A DNA stretch of 64,000 nucleotides from an uncultured Candidatus Saccharibacteria bacterium (GCA_938018005.1 CALIJG010000020.1:186001-250000), one strand, 5' to 3'; counted from the first letter of the stretch, positions 9,008 through 17,726 are shown. Made by a program: numbers and translations. Notes: generated by a model from the sequence alone, not told the origin.

Positions 9008-10174
9008 TCAGTGCACCAACTTCCCGATATCAGCAATCGTCACGAGCACAATTAAGCCAAGCAAGCACAAGAAGCCAGCTGCTTGGATATTCTCTTCCAT
9101 CTGCTTACTAAGTGGCTTGCGCAGCAGGCGGAAGATCGCCATCACCGTCCAGCGGCCACCATCGAGCGCCGGAATGGGCAAGATATTCATCACTGCCAGC
9201 GATAACGCAATGATCGCCGTCAGCAGCAGCACATGCACCACGCCAGCCTGCCCTGCTGCCGGGAAGATAATGGCAAAGATCCCCACCGGGCCAGCCACGG
9301 CATTACCCACTTGCGATAAGTTTTGCTTGGCCTGCTGGCTCGTCGCGCTGTCGCTACTAAACTGCTGCACCAGGCCTGTGGCAAGGTTCATCACCATATC
9401 ACCCAGGCCTTGGAGCGTCACCCCAGTAAGCTGCGCTGTTGTCACGACACCCACAATCGGTGCCGACCAGGTGGCGCGGATTGTATCTTGCTGCTTGGTG
9501 AGCTCTGCCCCTAGGTGGCCTTTGCGGTCGGGATTATCTTTGCGCAGCGCCACCATGGCAGTGGCTTGCTTATCACCGCGGGTGTACACTACGGGCACAG
9601 TTTCGCCCTTGTGCTGACTGGCAAAGTGCGCGAGGTCGGTTGTGCTACGCACCGTTTGCCCAGCCAGCTGGCTAATTGCATCACCCTGGCGGAGGCCTGC
9701 CTTGGCGGCGGGCAAGCCAGGAGTAAGTGCGCCCAGCTGCACTGGGTGGTTACTCACCACTGCGTCGCTCGGTAGGTAAAATTGGTTGTCGATCATCTTG
9801 GGCAAGCCCACCCAGGCGAGGCCAGTGAGGAGCACCACTGCGGTCAGCCAGTTGACGGTCACGCCAGCCAGCAAGATCTTGGTCTTTTGCCAAAAGGTTG
9901 CTGCACCATAATCACCAGGCTGATCGGCCGCATCGTGCTCGCCCTGCAGCTTCACAAAGCCACCCAGCGGCAGCCAGTTGAGCGAGAAGCGGACATTCTC
10001 GCCCAGAATACTTTTTTTGATCACCTTGCTATAGGCCTGCGGTGGAAAGCCAATGCCAAATTCCTCCACCACCACACCATTGCGCCGCGCTACAATGCCG
10101 TGGCCTAGCTCGTGCGTTGCCACGAGTAGCGTCAGTGCGATGACTCCAATAATAATACCAATCACTATTTCCAT
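9008..10174 (-). CDS. rseP: Site-2 membrane zinc protease RseP (M50)
   Basis: 388 residues. It cleaves membrane-embedded substrates such as anti-sigma factors and signal-peptide remnants. The zinc motif HELGH is at residues 21-25 in the first helix, a periplasm-facing PDZ domain spans about 140-215, and the third zinc ligand lies in the NILPIPALDGGR motif (Asp about 338). Final membrane helices complete the fold. AAGGAGG precedes the ATG. It directly follows uppS; cdsA and dxr, which usually lie between them, are missing. Confidence 0.93.
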   Translation of the reverse strand: MEIVIGIIIGVIALTLLVATHELGHGIVARRNGVVVEEFGIGFPPQAYSKVIKKSILGENVRFSLNWLPLGGFVKLQGEHDAADQPGDYGAATFWQKTKILLAGVTVNWLTAVVLLTGLAWVGLPKMIDNQFYLPSDAVVSNHPVQLGALTPGLPAAKAGLRQGDAISQLAGQTVRSTTDLAHFASQHKGETVPVVYTRGDKQATAMVALRKDNPDRKGHLGAELTKQQDTIRATWSAPIVGVVTTAQLTGVTLQGLGDMVMNLATGLVQQFSSDSATSQQAKQNLSQVGNAVAGPVGIFAIIFPAAGQAGVVHVLLLTAIIALSLAVMNILPIPALDGGRWTVMAIFRLLRKPLSKQMEENIQAAGFLCLLGLIVLVTIADIGKLVH

Positions 10175-10186
10175 ATTCCTCCTTCG

Positions 10187-10882
10187 TTATCCTCCAAAGC
10201 GTCGCTGCCGCCGGGCATACTCGGCCAGCAAAGCATCGACGTCGGCGTGTGTCATATCTGGCCATGGCTTATCCAAGAACAGCAGCTCGCTATAGGCGCT
10301 GCGCCACAGCATGAAGTTGCTCAGCCGCTGCTCACCACTGGTGCGAACGATCAAATCACACGGTGGCACATCTGGTGTATACAAAAATTGCTCAAAGATC
10401 TGGGCCGTTACCTTCTTGTGGACAGAAAGCGTTTTGCGCAAGCGATTGACCGCGTCGATAATCTCCTGCTGCCCACCATAATTAAACGACAGCACCATTG
10501 TACCCTGCTGCAAATCCTTGGTGGCAGCCTCAGCAGCATCGATCGCCTTCTTGACCCGCCGGCTTAGGCGCAGGCGTGTCCCTGCCACGCGGATACGCAC
10601 CCCATGCTCGATGAAGATGGGCAGGTCGCGGTCAAGCATCGTCACCAGCAAGTTCATCAAGTGTTTAACCTCTGGGCCGCTGCGGTGCCAGTTCTCGGTG
10701 CTAAAGATATAGGCGCTGACGTACGGCACACCACGCTTGATGGTGGTAAGGGCAATATCGCGCAGTTTCTCGTAGCCAGCACTGTGCCCCTCTTGAGCCG
10801 AGAGGCCACGCTGCTTAGCCCAGCGCCGGTTGCCATCAACAATATAGCCAACATGCTGCGGCAATTGCGTGGTAGCACTCAT
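10187..10882 (-). CDS. uppS: Undecaprenyl diphosphate synthase (cis-prenyltransferase)
   Basis: 231 residues from MSATTQ; a start four codons earlier (10894) is possible, but GGAG lies six bases before the chosen ATG. It extends farnesyl diphosphate with isopentenyl diphosphate to make the lipid carrier for wall polymers. The catalytic loop reads VDGNRRWAK, and the C-terminal substrate region RTSGEQRLSNF is conserved. It lies between frr and rseP. No isoprenoid-precursor gene is nearby (dxr is lost from the cluster), so the substrates must come from elsewhere in the genome or from a host. Confidence 0.94.
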   Translation of the reverse strand: MSATTQLPQHVGYIVDGNRRWAKQRGLSAQEGHSAGYEKLRDIALTTIKRGVPYVSAYIFSTENWHRSGPEVKHLMNLLVTMLDRDLPIFIEHGVRIRVAGTRLRLSRRVKKAIDAAEAATKDLQQGTMVLSFNYGGQQEIIDAVNRLRKTLSVHKKVTAQIFEQFLYTPDVPPCDLIVRTSGEQRLSNFMLWRSAYSELLFLDKPWPDMTHADVDALLAEYARRQRRFGG

Positions 10883-10934
10883 GCCTGGCTCCATGATGGG
10901 CGGTTGGTTGCGTACGTCGGCAGAGAGAATGTCA

Positions 10935-11489
10935 TTAAATCGTCAAAATATCCTTCTCTTTAGCGGCAAAGGCGGCTTCTATTGTGGTTTGGTGCTGTGC
11001 CATGAGGCGATCGATCTCCTTCTCCACTGCCTTCACGTCATCTTCACTCAGCTCCTTGGCTTCTTTGCGGCGCTTAGCGTCCTTCAAGGCGTCTTGGCGT
11101 ACCCCACGCAGCGCAATACGTGCTTCTTCTACCTTCTCGCTGGCTTGCTTAACCAATTGCTTGCGGCGCTCCTCCGTCAGTGGCGGCACTGGCACACGGA
11201 CGACATGACCATCGTCGCTCGGGTTAAGGCCAAGCGCTTGATCGGCTCGGATGGCGCTCGCAATCTTTTGCAGATTAGCTGGGTCAAATGGCGTGATTTG
11301 CAATAGCGTCGCCTCTGGTGCCGTCACGTTAGCCACTTGGTTGAGCGGCATACTGGTGCCATACGCCTCGACCATAATGCCATCAAGCATACTCGCGTGA
11401 GCCCGGCCCGTGCGGATCTTCCCCAGGCGCTCCTCCAGGTGCTCAAGCACATGGTTCATCTTTTCTTCGTAGGGGGTGGTATCAAACAT
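10935..11489 (-). CDS. frr: Ribosome recycling factor
   Basis: 184 residues, standard length. With EF-G it splits the post-termination ribosome. The three-helix bundle, the KIRTGRAHASMLDGI stretch and the C-terminal VRQDALKDAKR motif are clear. AAGGAG precedes the ATG. Unlike most bacteria, pyrH does not lie between tsf and frr; instead a 455-base gap with its own promoter and structured element B separates them. Confidence 0.96.
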   Translation of the reverse strand: MFDTTPYEEKMNHVLEHLEERLGKIRTGRAHASMLDGIMVEAYGTSMPLNQVANVTAPEATLLQITPFDPANLQKIASAIRADQALGLNPSDDGHVVRVPVPPLTEERRKQLVKQASEKVEEARIALRGVRQDALKDAKRRKEAKELSEDDVKAVEKEIDRLMAQHQTTIEAAFAAKEKDILTI

Positions 11490-11515
11490 CGCGATCTCCT
11501 TCTTGGTTTTCCTTT

Positions 11516-11524
11516 ATTGTACCA
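11516..11524 (-). promoter_or_regulatory. frr promoter, extended -10
   Basis: TGG followed by TACAAT on the minus strand, about 26 bases before the frr ATG. Confidence 0.5.
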
Positions 11525-11667
11525 TTATTTGCCAGGGCGTGAGGAGAGTTTGCAGAAAAATAGCGGGCATTGTTGCTTGCGCTTACTCGATGAGATCCTA
11601 TTTGGGTGAAGTGCCTCTCGGTCATTGCTCATCTCGGTCTTAATCCATAATCCTAGAATCGGTACAG

Positions 11668-11790
11668 TGCCCTCACGGCATGCTCACTACACCAAAAATG
11701 TTCCGGCCAGATGGTGCGAGGAGCTTACCCCTTCGCGTATTTGTTGGCCTCCATATATTTTCTTGTGCAGCGAGCTTGCCCGTGAGGGCA
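11668..11790. ncRNA. Conserved intergenic structured element, copy B
   Basis: Second copy of the element at 7888-8003. The outer stem TGCCCTCACGGCATGCTC (11668-11685) pairs with the segment 11772-11790 almost continuously (one bulge, one mismatch). Its sequence differs from the outer stem of copy A, so the pairing is kept although the bases changed. The inner stem is GGCCAG (11705-11710) with TTGGCC (11744-11749). A TACAGT box with TTAATC 17 bases upstream on the plus strand would start transcription at the stem. As coding sequence this copy would be frameshifted relative to copy A. Confidence 0.5.
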
Positions 11791-11884
11791 TACAAAAAAC
11801 TATGAAGTACCAGTGGTTATCACCATCTCTTCTGCACTCCACCCACATAGCGCAGTCGATAGGAGGAGGTGCGGATGAAGCCAT

Positions 11885-11919
11885 AAAAAAGCGAGTGGCA
11901 CAGTTGTCGTGCCACTCGC
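11885..11919 (-). terminator. Terminator of the rpsB-tsf operon
   Basis: An 11-bp perfect stem, GCGAGTGGCAC with GTGCCACTCGC, seven-base loop, followed by six T on the minus strand, 25 bases after the tsf stop. Confidence 0.92.
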
Positions 11920-11944
11920 TACGCAAAAGCTTACTCGCTCGTGA

Positions 11945-12541
11945 CTACTCCGTCACGCCCAGCTCAATCCGCTTGAACTGGCTGACGCGGACATTCTCGC
12001 CGCGCAGTGCCACCTGCTCTTTGATGAGCTGGCCAACTGTCTTGCTGTCGTCGAGCACAAAGGCTTGCTCGGCCAAGACTTGCTCGGCGAAGTGCTTCTT
12101 GAGCTGCCCTTCGACGATTTGGTCGCGCATTGCCTCCGGCTTGCTAGCCAAGGCATCGCTGGCGAGGAATTCCTGCTTCTTGGCGTCGTACACCTCAGCT
12201 GGGATGTCGTCCATCGTGGCATAGCGCGGGTTCATCGCAGCAACTTGCATAGCAATCTGGTGCGCAAACTCCTTAAATTCAGGTAGACGAGCTACAAAAT
12301 CTGTCTCGCAGTTGACCTCGACCACCACACCAATCCGGCCACTATGGACATAGCTCTCGATCAACCCTTCGCGGGTCTCGCGGTCGCCCTTTTTCTCCGC
12401 TTTGGTCAGGCCCTTTTTGCGCAAAGCATTGAGCGCTGAGTCGAAGTCACCTTCGGCCTCCACCAGCGCCTTCTTGGCATCGGTCAGGCCAATGCCAGTT
12501 AGCTCCTTGAGCTTCTTGATGTCGTCAATCGTCACAGCCAT
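11945..12541 (-). CDS. tsf: Elongation factor Ts, short form
   Basis: 198 residues, like the compact Thermus form and much shorter than the ~280 of E. coli. It exchanges GDP for GTP on EF-Tu. The N-terminal UBA-like domain (KKLKELTGIGLTDAKKAL) and the key ETDFVAR motif that contacts the EF-Tu nucleotide site are present. The second core subdomain is missing. It lies two bases after rpsB with a Shine-Dalgarno site at the rpsB end. Confidence 0.95.
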   Translation of the reverse strand: MAVTIDDIKKLKELTGIGLTDAKKALVEAEGDFDSALNALRKKGLTKAEKKGDRETREGLIESYVHSGRIGVVVEVNCETDFVARLPEFKEFAHQIAMQVAAMNPRYATMDDIPAEVYDAKKQEFLASDALASKPEAMRDQIVEGQLKKHFAEQVLAEQAFVLDDSKTVGQLIKEQVALRGENVRVSQFKRIELGVTE

Positions 12542-12543
12542 GG

Positions 12544-13245
12544 TTAGTTCTCCTCCTTCGTTGCCTTGCCTTCGTTGACTGCTGCACTGAAGTAATCGAG
12601 CATCAGCTGCAGGCTCTTAATCGCATCATCGTTGGCGGGGATAGGATAATCCACCAGGTCGGGGTTGGCGTTGGTGTCAACAATACCGATCACTGGCACA
12701 CCCAGCGTCTTCGCCTCGCGCAAAGCGTTGTTGTCAGCCAAGATATCAAGCACTAGCACTAGGCCAGGCTTGCCATTAAGGTCTTTGATGCCACCGTATT
12801 TGAAGTTGAGACTGTCGATCTCTTCTTGGTAACGCTGAACCTCCAGCTTGTTGTAGCGTTTCTCGAGATCACCACTAGCCATGCGGCGCTCCAAGTCCTT
12901 GAGCTTCTTGATCTGCGCTGTGGTGGTTGTCACATTAGTGAGCATCCCGCCGACCCATCGGTTGGTAACATACGGCTGGCCAACTGCCTCGGCAGCTTGG
13001 CGCGTGATGTCCTTCGCCTGCTTCTTGGTACCGACGAAGAGGACTTGCTTGCCGCTTGCCACTGTCTTGCTAATGATGGGCAGCGCCGCATTCAGCGCCT
13101 CGACCGTCTTAGCGAGGTCGATGATGTGACTATCTTGCCGCTTACTATGAATATATGGTGCCATCTTCGGATGCCACCGGCTGGTCTTGTGCCCAAAATG
13201 AGCACCGGCTTCAAACAAAGCCTTGATATCTGCCTGCAGGGCCAT
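12544..13245 (-). CDS. rpsB: 30S ribosomal protein uS2
   Basis: 233 residues. It binds the back of the 30S head-body junction. The N-terminal AGAHFGHKTSRWHPKMAPYI, the FVGTKKQA stretch and NRWVGGMLTN are diagnostic. AAGGAG lies nine bases before the ATG. It is the first gene of the rpsB-tsf operon, with a leader of about 75 bases. Confidence 0.97.
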   Translation of the reverse strand: MALQADIKALFEAGAHFGHKTSRWHPKMAPYIHSKRQDSHIIDLAKTVEALNAALPIISKTVASGKQVLFVGTKKQAKDITRQAAEAVGQPYVTNRWVGGMLTNVTTTTAQIKKLKDLERRMASGDLEKRYNKLEVQRYQEEIDSLNFKYGGIKDLNGKPGLVLVLDILADNNALREAKTLGVPVIGIVDTNANPDLVDYPIPANDDAIKSLQLMLDYFSAAVNEGKATKEEN

Positions 13246-13271
13246 ATCGCATTACTCCTTTTTGCCTTGCC

Positions 13272-13330
13272 CCACACGGTATGGAGTGGTGTGGAGCTGT
13301 GTCGTTATGGTTGGTTACAGGAGAATTATA
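13272..13330 (-). promoter_or_regulatory. rpsB promoter and leader hairpin
   Basis: TGC then TATAAT (minus strand, 13325-13330) gives an extended -10 box. The leader holds a hairpin, CCACAC with GTGTGG (13272-13277 and 13289-13294), a plausible S2 autoregulation site as known for other rpsB leaders. Autoregulation here is inference. Confidence 0.5.
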
Positions 13331-13352
13331 GCATATGATGGCTGAATATTAA

Positions 13353-13378
13353 AGGGGGCGGTAACTCTCACGCCCCTT
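13353..13378 (-). terminator. Probable terminator of the operon ending at 13428
   Basis: Stem AGGGGGCG with CGCCCCTT, ten-base loop, followed by TTTAATATT on the minus strand. Confidence 0.55.
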
Positions 13379-13427
13379 CTCTCGGATGATATATGTATGC
13401 AATGGCCACTAAAGCTAAGCTGTGCAT

Positions 13428-13769
13428 CTATCTGCGGCCTTGCGATGCAGATTGCGCTCGCTGGTGTTTGCGCAATGTCGTTAGTAGCAGATAGAGTGAG
13501 TTGCAGTCATCGAGCGTTGCGTGTACAGGGGTGATCATATGTTCACCACGCGAGGCGTCGTCTTGTGCTTGATCAAACACCCGCAACCCTGTCGTATCGT
13601 AATCAATCACCCAGCGCTCGGCAATCACCACTCGCCCAGCATCCCGCTGAAGCCATGGCTCAACGGCATGCTGGATATGGCTGAGGTAATTTGCCGCTAC
13701 TTTTTCGTTGTCAAGCGGTTCAAACGATAAATTCTTCAGTTGCTCAACTGGTGATTTAGTCTCCTTCAT
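13428..13769 (-). CDS. Small acidic protein, unknown family
   Basis: 113 residues from MKETKSP. An ATG six codons earlier overlaps the stop of the upstream gene by one base, but AAGGAG sits six bases before the chosen start. It is predicted soluble and mixed alpha/beta, and ends in a helix (about TLDDCNSLYLLLTTLRK) that resembles the C-terminal helices of the 37.7-42.6 kb proteins. It is translationally coupled to the caspase-like gene, so a joint role is likely. Function unknown. Confidence 0.6.
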   Translation of the reverse strand: MKETKSPVEQLKNLSFEPLDNEKVAANYLSHIQHAVEPWLQRDAGRVVIAERWVIDYDTTGLRVFDQAQDDASRGEHMITPVHATLDDCNSLYLLLTTLRKHQRAQSASQGRR

Positions 13770-13786
13770 AGCGCGCTCCTTTTTCA

Positions 13787-15211
13787 TTATACTGTTATAT
13801 GGTTATGGGGATAGCGACGAGTCTTGCCATTGCGAGTAAGCGCAAGGTGAGGATGTGTGGGTGTGTATCTATTTATCTTTCCTGCATCTGCCTGCGAGAT
13901 AGCATCTGTCCTTATCCCAAACTGCCCACCAGTGTGATCAACAATAGCAACCGGTCCATCCAACCCACTAATAACGCTGAGTTCAGGAAATGCCTCAGAA
14001 ATTGCCGGTGCCGTGCCACGCCGTGGCTGGGGTGTGTCATCAATAGCAGCAAACTCGCTCCCCTCCTCGTGCACTAATGGATGACACGAAACAAGGATAA
14101 GATTCTCTGGCTGAAGCGTCTTCACCATAACAGATACGCCATCATTATCAGCCCAGCTATCTGCGTCAGCCGAGATGCGATCTGTAGCTGATAGTGTAAA
14201 CCGCTCTTCCGAACCATGCCCCGCCAGCACAATCTGCTGAACATGCCGATCAAGCCCAGCACGCTGCAACGTCTCCGTCAATTGCACTAAACCATTTGTA
14301 TCACAGACTTCCGCCGCAATCGCATCATCAGACTCTATGTAGCGCATTTGCTCAAGGACATTGTTATGATCACCTGTTGTCCCTTTTATCATTATAGTCA
14401 CATCGTTACCAGACTCAGGATGGCCTTTGGCAAGAAGGTTATACGTCCCTTCTAGCACACGGGTACTCCAGCCTGAAAAATGCACCACACCAGTCACTTC
14501 ATACAACCACCGAGCCTTATCCTGGCCAATGGCACGCACTGTGTCAAGATATCGCTTAAAGGTACCCATTGGTTCAATTTCATACTGAGCACTATCTATT
14601 ACGTCGTGAATATAGTCCTGAGTTGCGCATTGAGGCATATTTGGCAAACGATCACAGTAGAAGTCCTCAAGCATCTTGGATATCATAACCACTTTAGCTT
14701 CTTGGTTGTCTGACCTCTCAGTAGCAACGACATCGATGTAGTCCAATGCCAGTGCATCCAACTTATCTTCCTCGCCGCGATCAATATACTCTCGAATATA
14801 TTCAGGGCAGTTTGGATCATTTTGTGCACTCTTCACCCAATGTTGTGGCTCATATCCTTGTTCCGCCAGCTGCGCTCCAACAATATATCGTATAAGACTT
14901 AGCTCTGCCCGATCGTAAATCGATATAATTTCCCCTGTATGATCAGCCACAGCAAAACGAAAAGATTCAATTAATGAACCTTGCACATCAATGAACCTAT
15001 CCACTATAGTGGTCTGTGGCAGACTCTCTAGCTCCTCAAGCCCTCGTAATTGCGGTACTAAGCTGCTTTCATCACGCGACTGACTATCCTCCCCTCTAAT
15101 AGGCGGTAGTTCCGTCATTCTGTGATAGTTATCTCTAAAAACACTTTGGCTAGCTGTATTCATGTTATGCTCTAGTTGGTGTGGGTGATGATACCCAGAA
15201 TATTTGCTCAT
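13787..15211 (-). CDS. Caspase-like (clan CD) cysteine peptidase candidate
   Basis: 474 residues. The C-terminal half has the clan CD layout: a hydrophobic strand ending in His-Gly (QIVLAGHGSEE, His332) and, 44 residues on, a hydrophobic strand ending in Cys (NLILVSCHP, Cys376). A helix and strand follow (APAISEAF, LSVISGL), as in caspases, clostripain, C80 and CHAT domains. The N-terminal ~250 residues match nothing I know. There is no signal peptide, so it is cytosolic unless exported another way. Between an 813-residue unknown protein and a 113-residue one in one operon. The peptidase call is by motif only. A hydrolase of another fold is possible. Confidence 0.5.
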   Translation of the reverse strand: MSKYSGYHHPHQLEHNMNTASQSVFRDNYHRMTELPPIRGEDSQSRDESSLVPQLRGLEELESLPQTTIVDRFIDVQGSLIESFRFAVADHTGEIISIYDRAELSLIRYIVGAQLAEQGYEPQHWVKSAQNDPNCPEYIREYIDRGEEDKLDALALDYIDVVATERSDNQEAKVVMISKMLEDFYCDRLPNMPQCATQDYIHDVIDSAQYEIEPMGTFKRYLDTVRAIGQDKARWLYEVTGVVHFSGWSTRVLEGTYNLLAKGHPESGNDVTIMIKGTTGDHNNVLEQMRYIESDDAIAAEVCDTNGLVQLTETLQRAGLDRHVQQIVLAGHGSEERFTLSATDRISADADSWADNDGVSVMVKTLQPENLILVSCHPLVHEEGSEFAAIDDTPQPRRGTAPAISEAFPELSVISGLDGPVAIVDHTGGQFGIRTDAISQADAGKINRYTPTHPHLALTRNGKTRRYPHNHITV

Positions 15212-15235
15212 ACGAATAATACTCTTATCTTATTG

Positions 15236-17677
15236 TTAATAGTCGATGCCGCCGATATCAGGCAAGGTGTTTCCTACAAGTAGCTGAGGCTCAGCTGGCT
15301 TTCTATACTGCTCAACGAGGTTCCGTTCTGCGGTATAGTCATATTGGAGGTCGCGCGTTAGCAGGTCTGTCTTGGTCGATTGCGTGACTCGTATCTTACT
15401 CGCAAGCTCTGGAGGAAGCGTTTGTGTCACTTCTTCCACCAAATTCTCCGGAACAAATATCTCTTCTATGTCATCGAGTCGCACCCCACCAGCAATTTGC
15501 GCCTCTACATAGTCTGTCGTCCGGAAATGGTTCATGCCAGCACCACTCTTGATAATACGAAGGGCTGCTGCATCTTCTTCGGTAAGACGATCAATGCTTC
15601 GGAAGCTATCCATTGGTGTGTACGTCGTTCTCTCGCGGAGATTGCCTGCATCCGGCTTGAATGATAGCATAATCTCACCATAGCCAACTGCACCGCCTGG
15701 TGTACCGTGGTCGACATAGCCACATGACGCATAAACAGGGTTTGTGCTCTCGCCATGCGAACGGATCCCCATCACTGCCTCGATATCAGCCCGATGGTAT
15801 ATATACGATGCATTGCGCGCGCCAAACGCACCGCCAATCTTATTTCGATCCACAACATCCGCATCCATAATTGACTTAACAACGCCACCAGACTCAACCA
15901 CCTTCTTCAGCGGCTCTGGATCGATATTGATAAATAGCCGAAAGTCATCTCTGCGCTGCTTAGCTTCTTCATGAGCAGCATAGAGTAGCTCATCGATCCT
16001 ATCATCATCCACCTTGAGGTATGATGCTACCACGCCCTCTGTCGCACATTTGCGAAGATTCATGGCGCTTTGGTATGTAATGAGCTCATCACTTTGCCGA
16101 TAGTAGTCATACATCGCATCGGGTGTGTCTTCAACCCCTCTATCGAGCATTGTCTGGCGCCACATGCTCAGCGTCGGAGCAAGCGCCATTGGCACATTAC
16201 CCTGCAAGAACCACGCCTTCATCTCTGGCCGCCGACGAAACTCCTTCACGGCACCGCGTACACCCCGTGGTGTGTTGTAGGGTATACCATTCTTATCGGT
16301 CTTGCCGATATATTCCTCAAGGAGTGTATAGTACTCTGCACTATCTTGCTCCGACAGACCGTCCTCAGCAAGGAGTATCTCTTTGGTTATGTTGTCAAAT
16401 GGTTGCTCAATATTTTCAAATAACTGAATCGCCTTCTTCGCCTTCTCGCTATCGATTTGACCAATACCAACACATGATAGGACTTCATTTGCTTCTCGCT
16501 GGTTTCGCCCCAAGAAAGCAATAATTTCTGGGTCAGTCGCTGCGTCTTGCTTGGCTGTGCTACGGAGTTCTGTGAGCATCCCTCGGATCACATCAGCCAA
16601 CCAGCGTGGCTCTTGCGCATGAATCGCAAAGGCTCTCTCAACCCGAGCATTCACCTCATCGCGCGGTAGTGCATCATCACCCTCCTGGGCAGTGCGCACA
16701 CTTCTGCTGATATCGTGAAGAAAGTACTTATTGTCTTGTGATAACTCCTGTATTTTATCGGCAAACGGGACAAGCATGGCGCTGTTAGCAATCTCTGCTT
16801 TGAGGTGCGGTATGCTATCAAGAGAACTCTGGCCAGCACGACGAACCTCATCCTGGAACGCTTCTGGCAGTGAGCGCATCTCCTGGAGGCAATCTGGTAT
16901 CTGCTCCATCTGAGCGATCGCTTCATCTGGGCTTGCTTGGTACGCATCAACGAGGCCGTGCAGCACTCGATCTCCAGTCAATCTCGTGCTATCACTCACT
17001 TCTTGGCTCAGTGTCAATGTCGCTCCCTGAGTCTTCTCCACAATAACAGCTGCTGCTGCAAACCGCGCAGCAATGCGCCCATATCGCTCGGTCTCATCTG
17101 GCGCCCAGTCGTTGATCATATTTTTTAGGTTCAACATGTCACTCATGTAGTGCGAGGCGATACCCTTGTCAGAAGCATCGTCATATCCGGTTGTCACAAC
17201 AGCATGCCAATAATCAGCGATATTCTTGATGGTATTCTCTGCCTGGGGATTGTCTGAGTAGAGCACTTGCCGGTCAATATCAGCCGCACCAAAGGTTAAT
17301 CCTTCACATTGGTAGAGCGACACAACCCGGTCGAGCGCGCGAGCCTTTGCATCGTCAGATACCATTGGGTCGTCATTATACACAATGCTCTGATACAGCT
17401 CATAGCCATCTGTCCCGTTGCGGGCGATGTTCTCTGCAGAGACGCCACTTTCAAGTAGTGTTTCTGCAAACTGCACCATTGCAGCGTCTGGCCCAGGTGT
17501 TCGCTCATAGCGACTCCCTTGCTGGTTATACGAGCGCTGCAAGCTTTCTGCAATATTCTGTGCGGTTTCATATTCTTGAGAGTGCCCTTTATCAAGTGGT
17601 ATAGTACCTTTTACCACGTCTGAGATGTGGTTATCATGCTCGGTGTTTCGAGCGACTCGTTGCTGTTCGGTTATCAT
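15236..17677 (-). CDS. Large multidomain protein of unknown family, possible ADP-ribosyltransferase-like C-terminus
   Basis: 813 residues, acidic, no membrane segment. Residues ~1-560 are helical and unrecognised. The C-terminal module (about 580-755) contains YGEIMLSFKPDAG, RTTYTPMDSF and YVEAQIAGGVRLDDIEEI. This order recalls ADP-ribosyltransferase-like toxin modules seen in phage-head and polymorphic-toxin proteins, but I hold this weakly. It is the first gene of a three-gene operon with the caspase-like protein. Its promoter carries a perfect dyad between -35 and -10, so it is probably repressible. Confidence 0.5.
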   Translation of the reverse strand: MITEQQRVARNTEHDNHISDVVKGTIPLDKGHSQEYETAQNIAESLQRSYNQQGSRYERTPGPDAAMVQFAETLLESGVSAENIARNGTDGYELYQSIVYNDDPMVSDDAKARALDRVVSLYQCEGLTFGAADIDRQVLYSDNPQAENTIKNIADYWHAVVTTGYDDASDKGIASHYMSDMLNLKNMINDWAPDETERYGRIAARFAAAAVIVEKTQGATLTLSQEVSDSTRLTGDRVLHGLVDAYQASPDEAIAQMEQIPDCLQEMRSLPEAFQDEVRRAGQSSLDSIPHLKAEIANSAMLVPFADKIQELSQDNKYFLHDISRSVRTAQEGDDALPRDEVNARVERAFAIHAQEPRWLADVIRGMLTELRSTAKQDAATDPEIIAFLGRNQREANEVLSCVGIGQIDSEKAKKAIQLFENIEQPFDNITKEILLAEDGLSEQDSAEYYTLLEEYIGKTDKNGIPYNTPRGVRGAVKEFRRRPEMKAWFLQGNVPMALAPTLSMWRQTMLDRGVEDTPDAMYDYYRQSDELITYQSAMNLRKCATEGVVASYLKVDDDRIDELLYAAHEEAKQRRDDFRLFINIDPEPLKKVVESGGVVKSIMDADVVDRNKIGGAFGARNASYIYHRADIEAVMGIRSHGESTNPVYASCGYVDHGTPGGAVGYGEIMLSFKPDAGNLRERTTYTPMDSFRSIDRLTEEDAAALRIIKSGAGMNHFRTTDYVEAQIAGGVRLDDIEEIFVPENLVEEVTQTLPPELASKIRVTQSTKTDLLTRDLQYDYTAERNLVEQYRKPAEPQLLVGNTLPDIGGIDY

Positions 17678-17698
17678 ATATGCTCTACTGATCTGTTC

Positions 17699-17726
17699 AT
17701 TATACAGGTGTTATCAGTATACACCT
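17699..17726 (-). promoter_or_regulatory. Promoter of the 813-residue gene with operator-like dyad
   Basis: TATAAT on the minus strand (17699-17704) is preceded by the perfect inverted repeat AGGTGT-9-ACACCT (17706-17726), which fills the space between -10 and -35. That is the usual place for a repressor. No regulator gene is adjacent. Confidence 0.45.

Noticed and set aside
8916..9617. Plus-strand open frame of 233 codons
   Set aside because: It overlaps rseP on the other strand and reads as low-complexity Ser/Cys/Thr sequence; no promoter or site.
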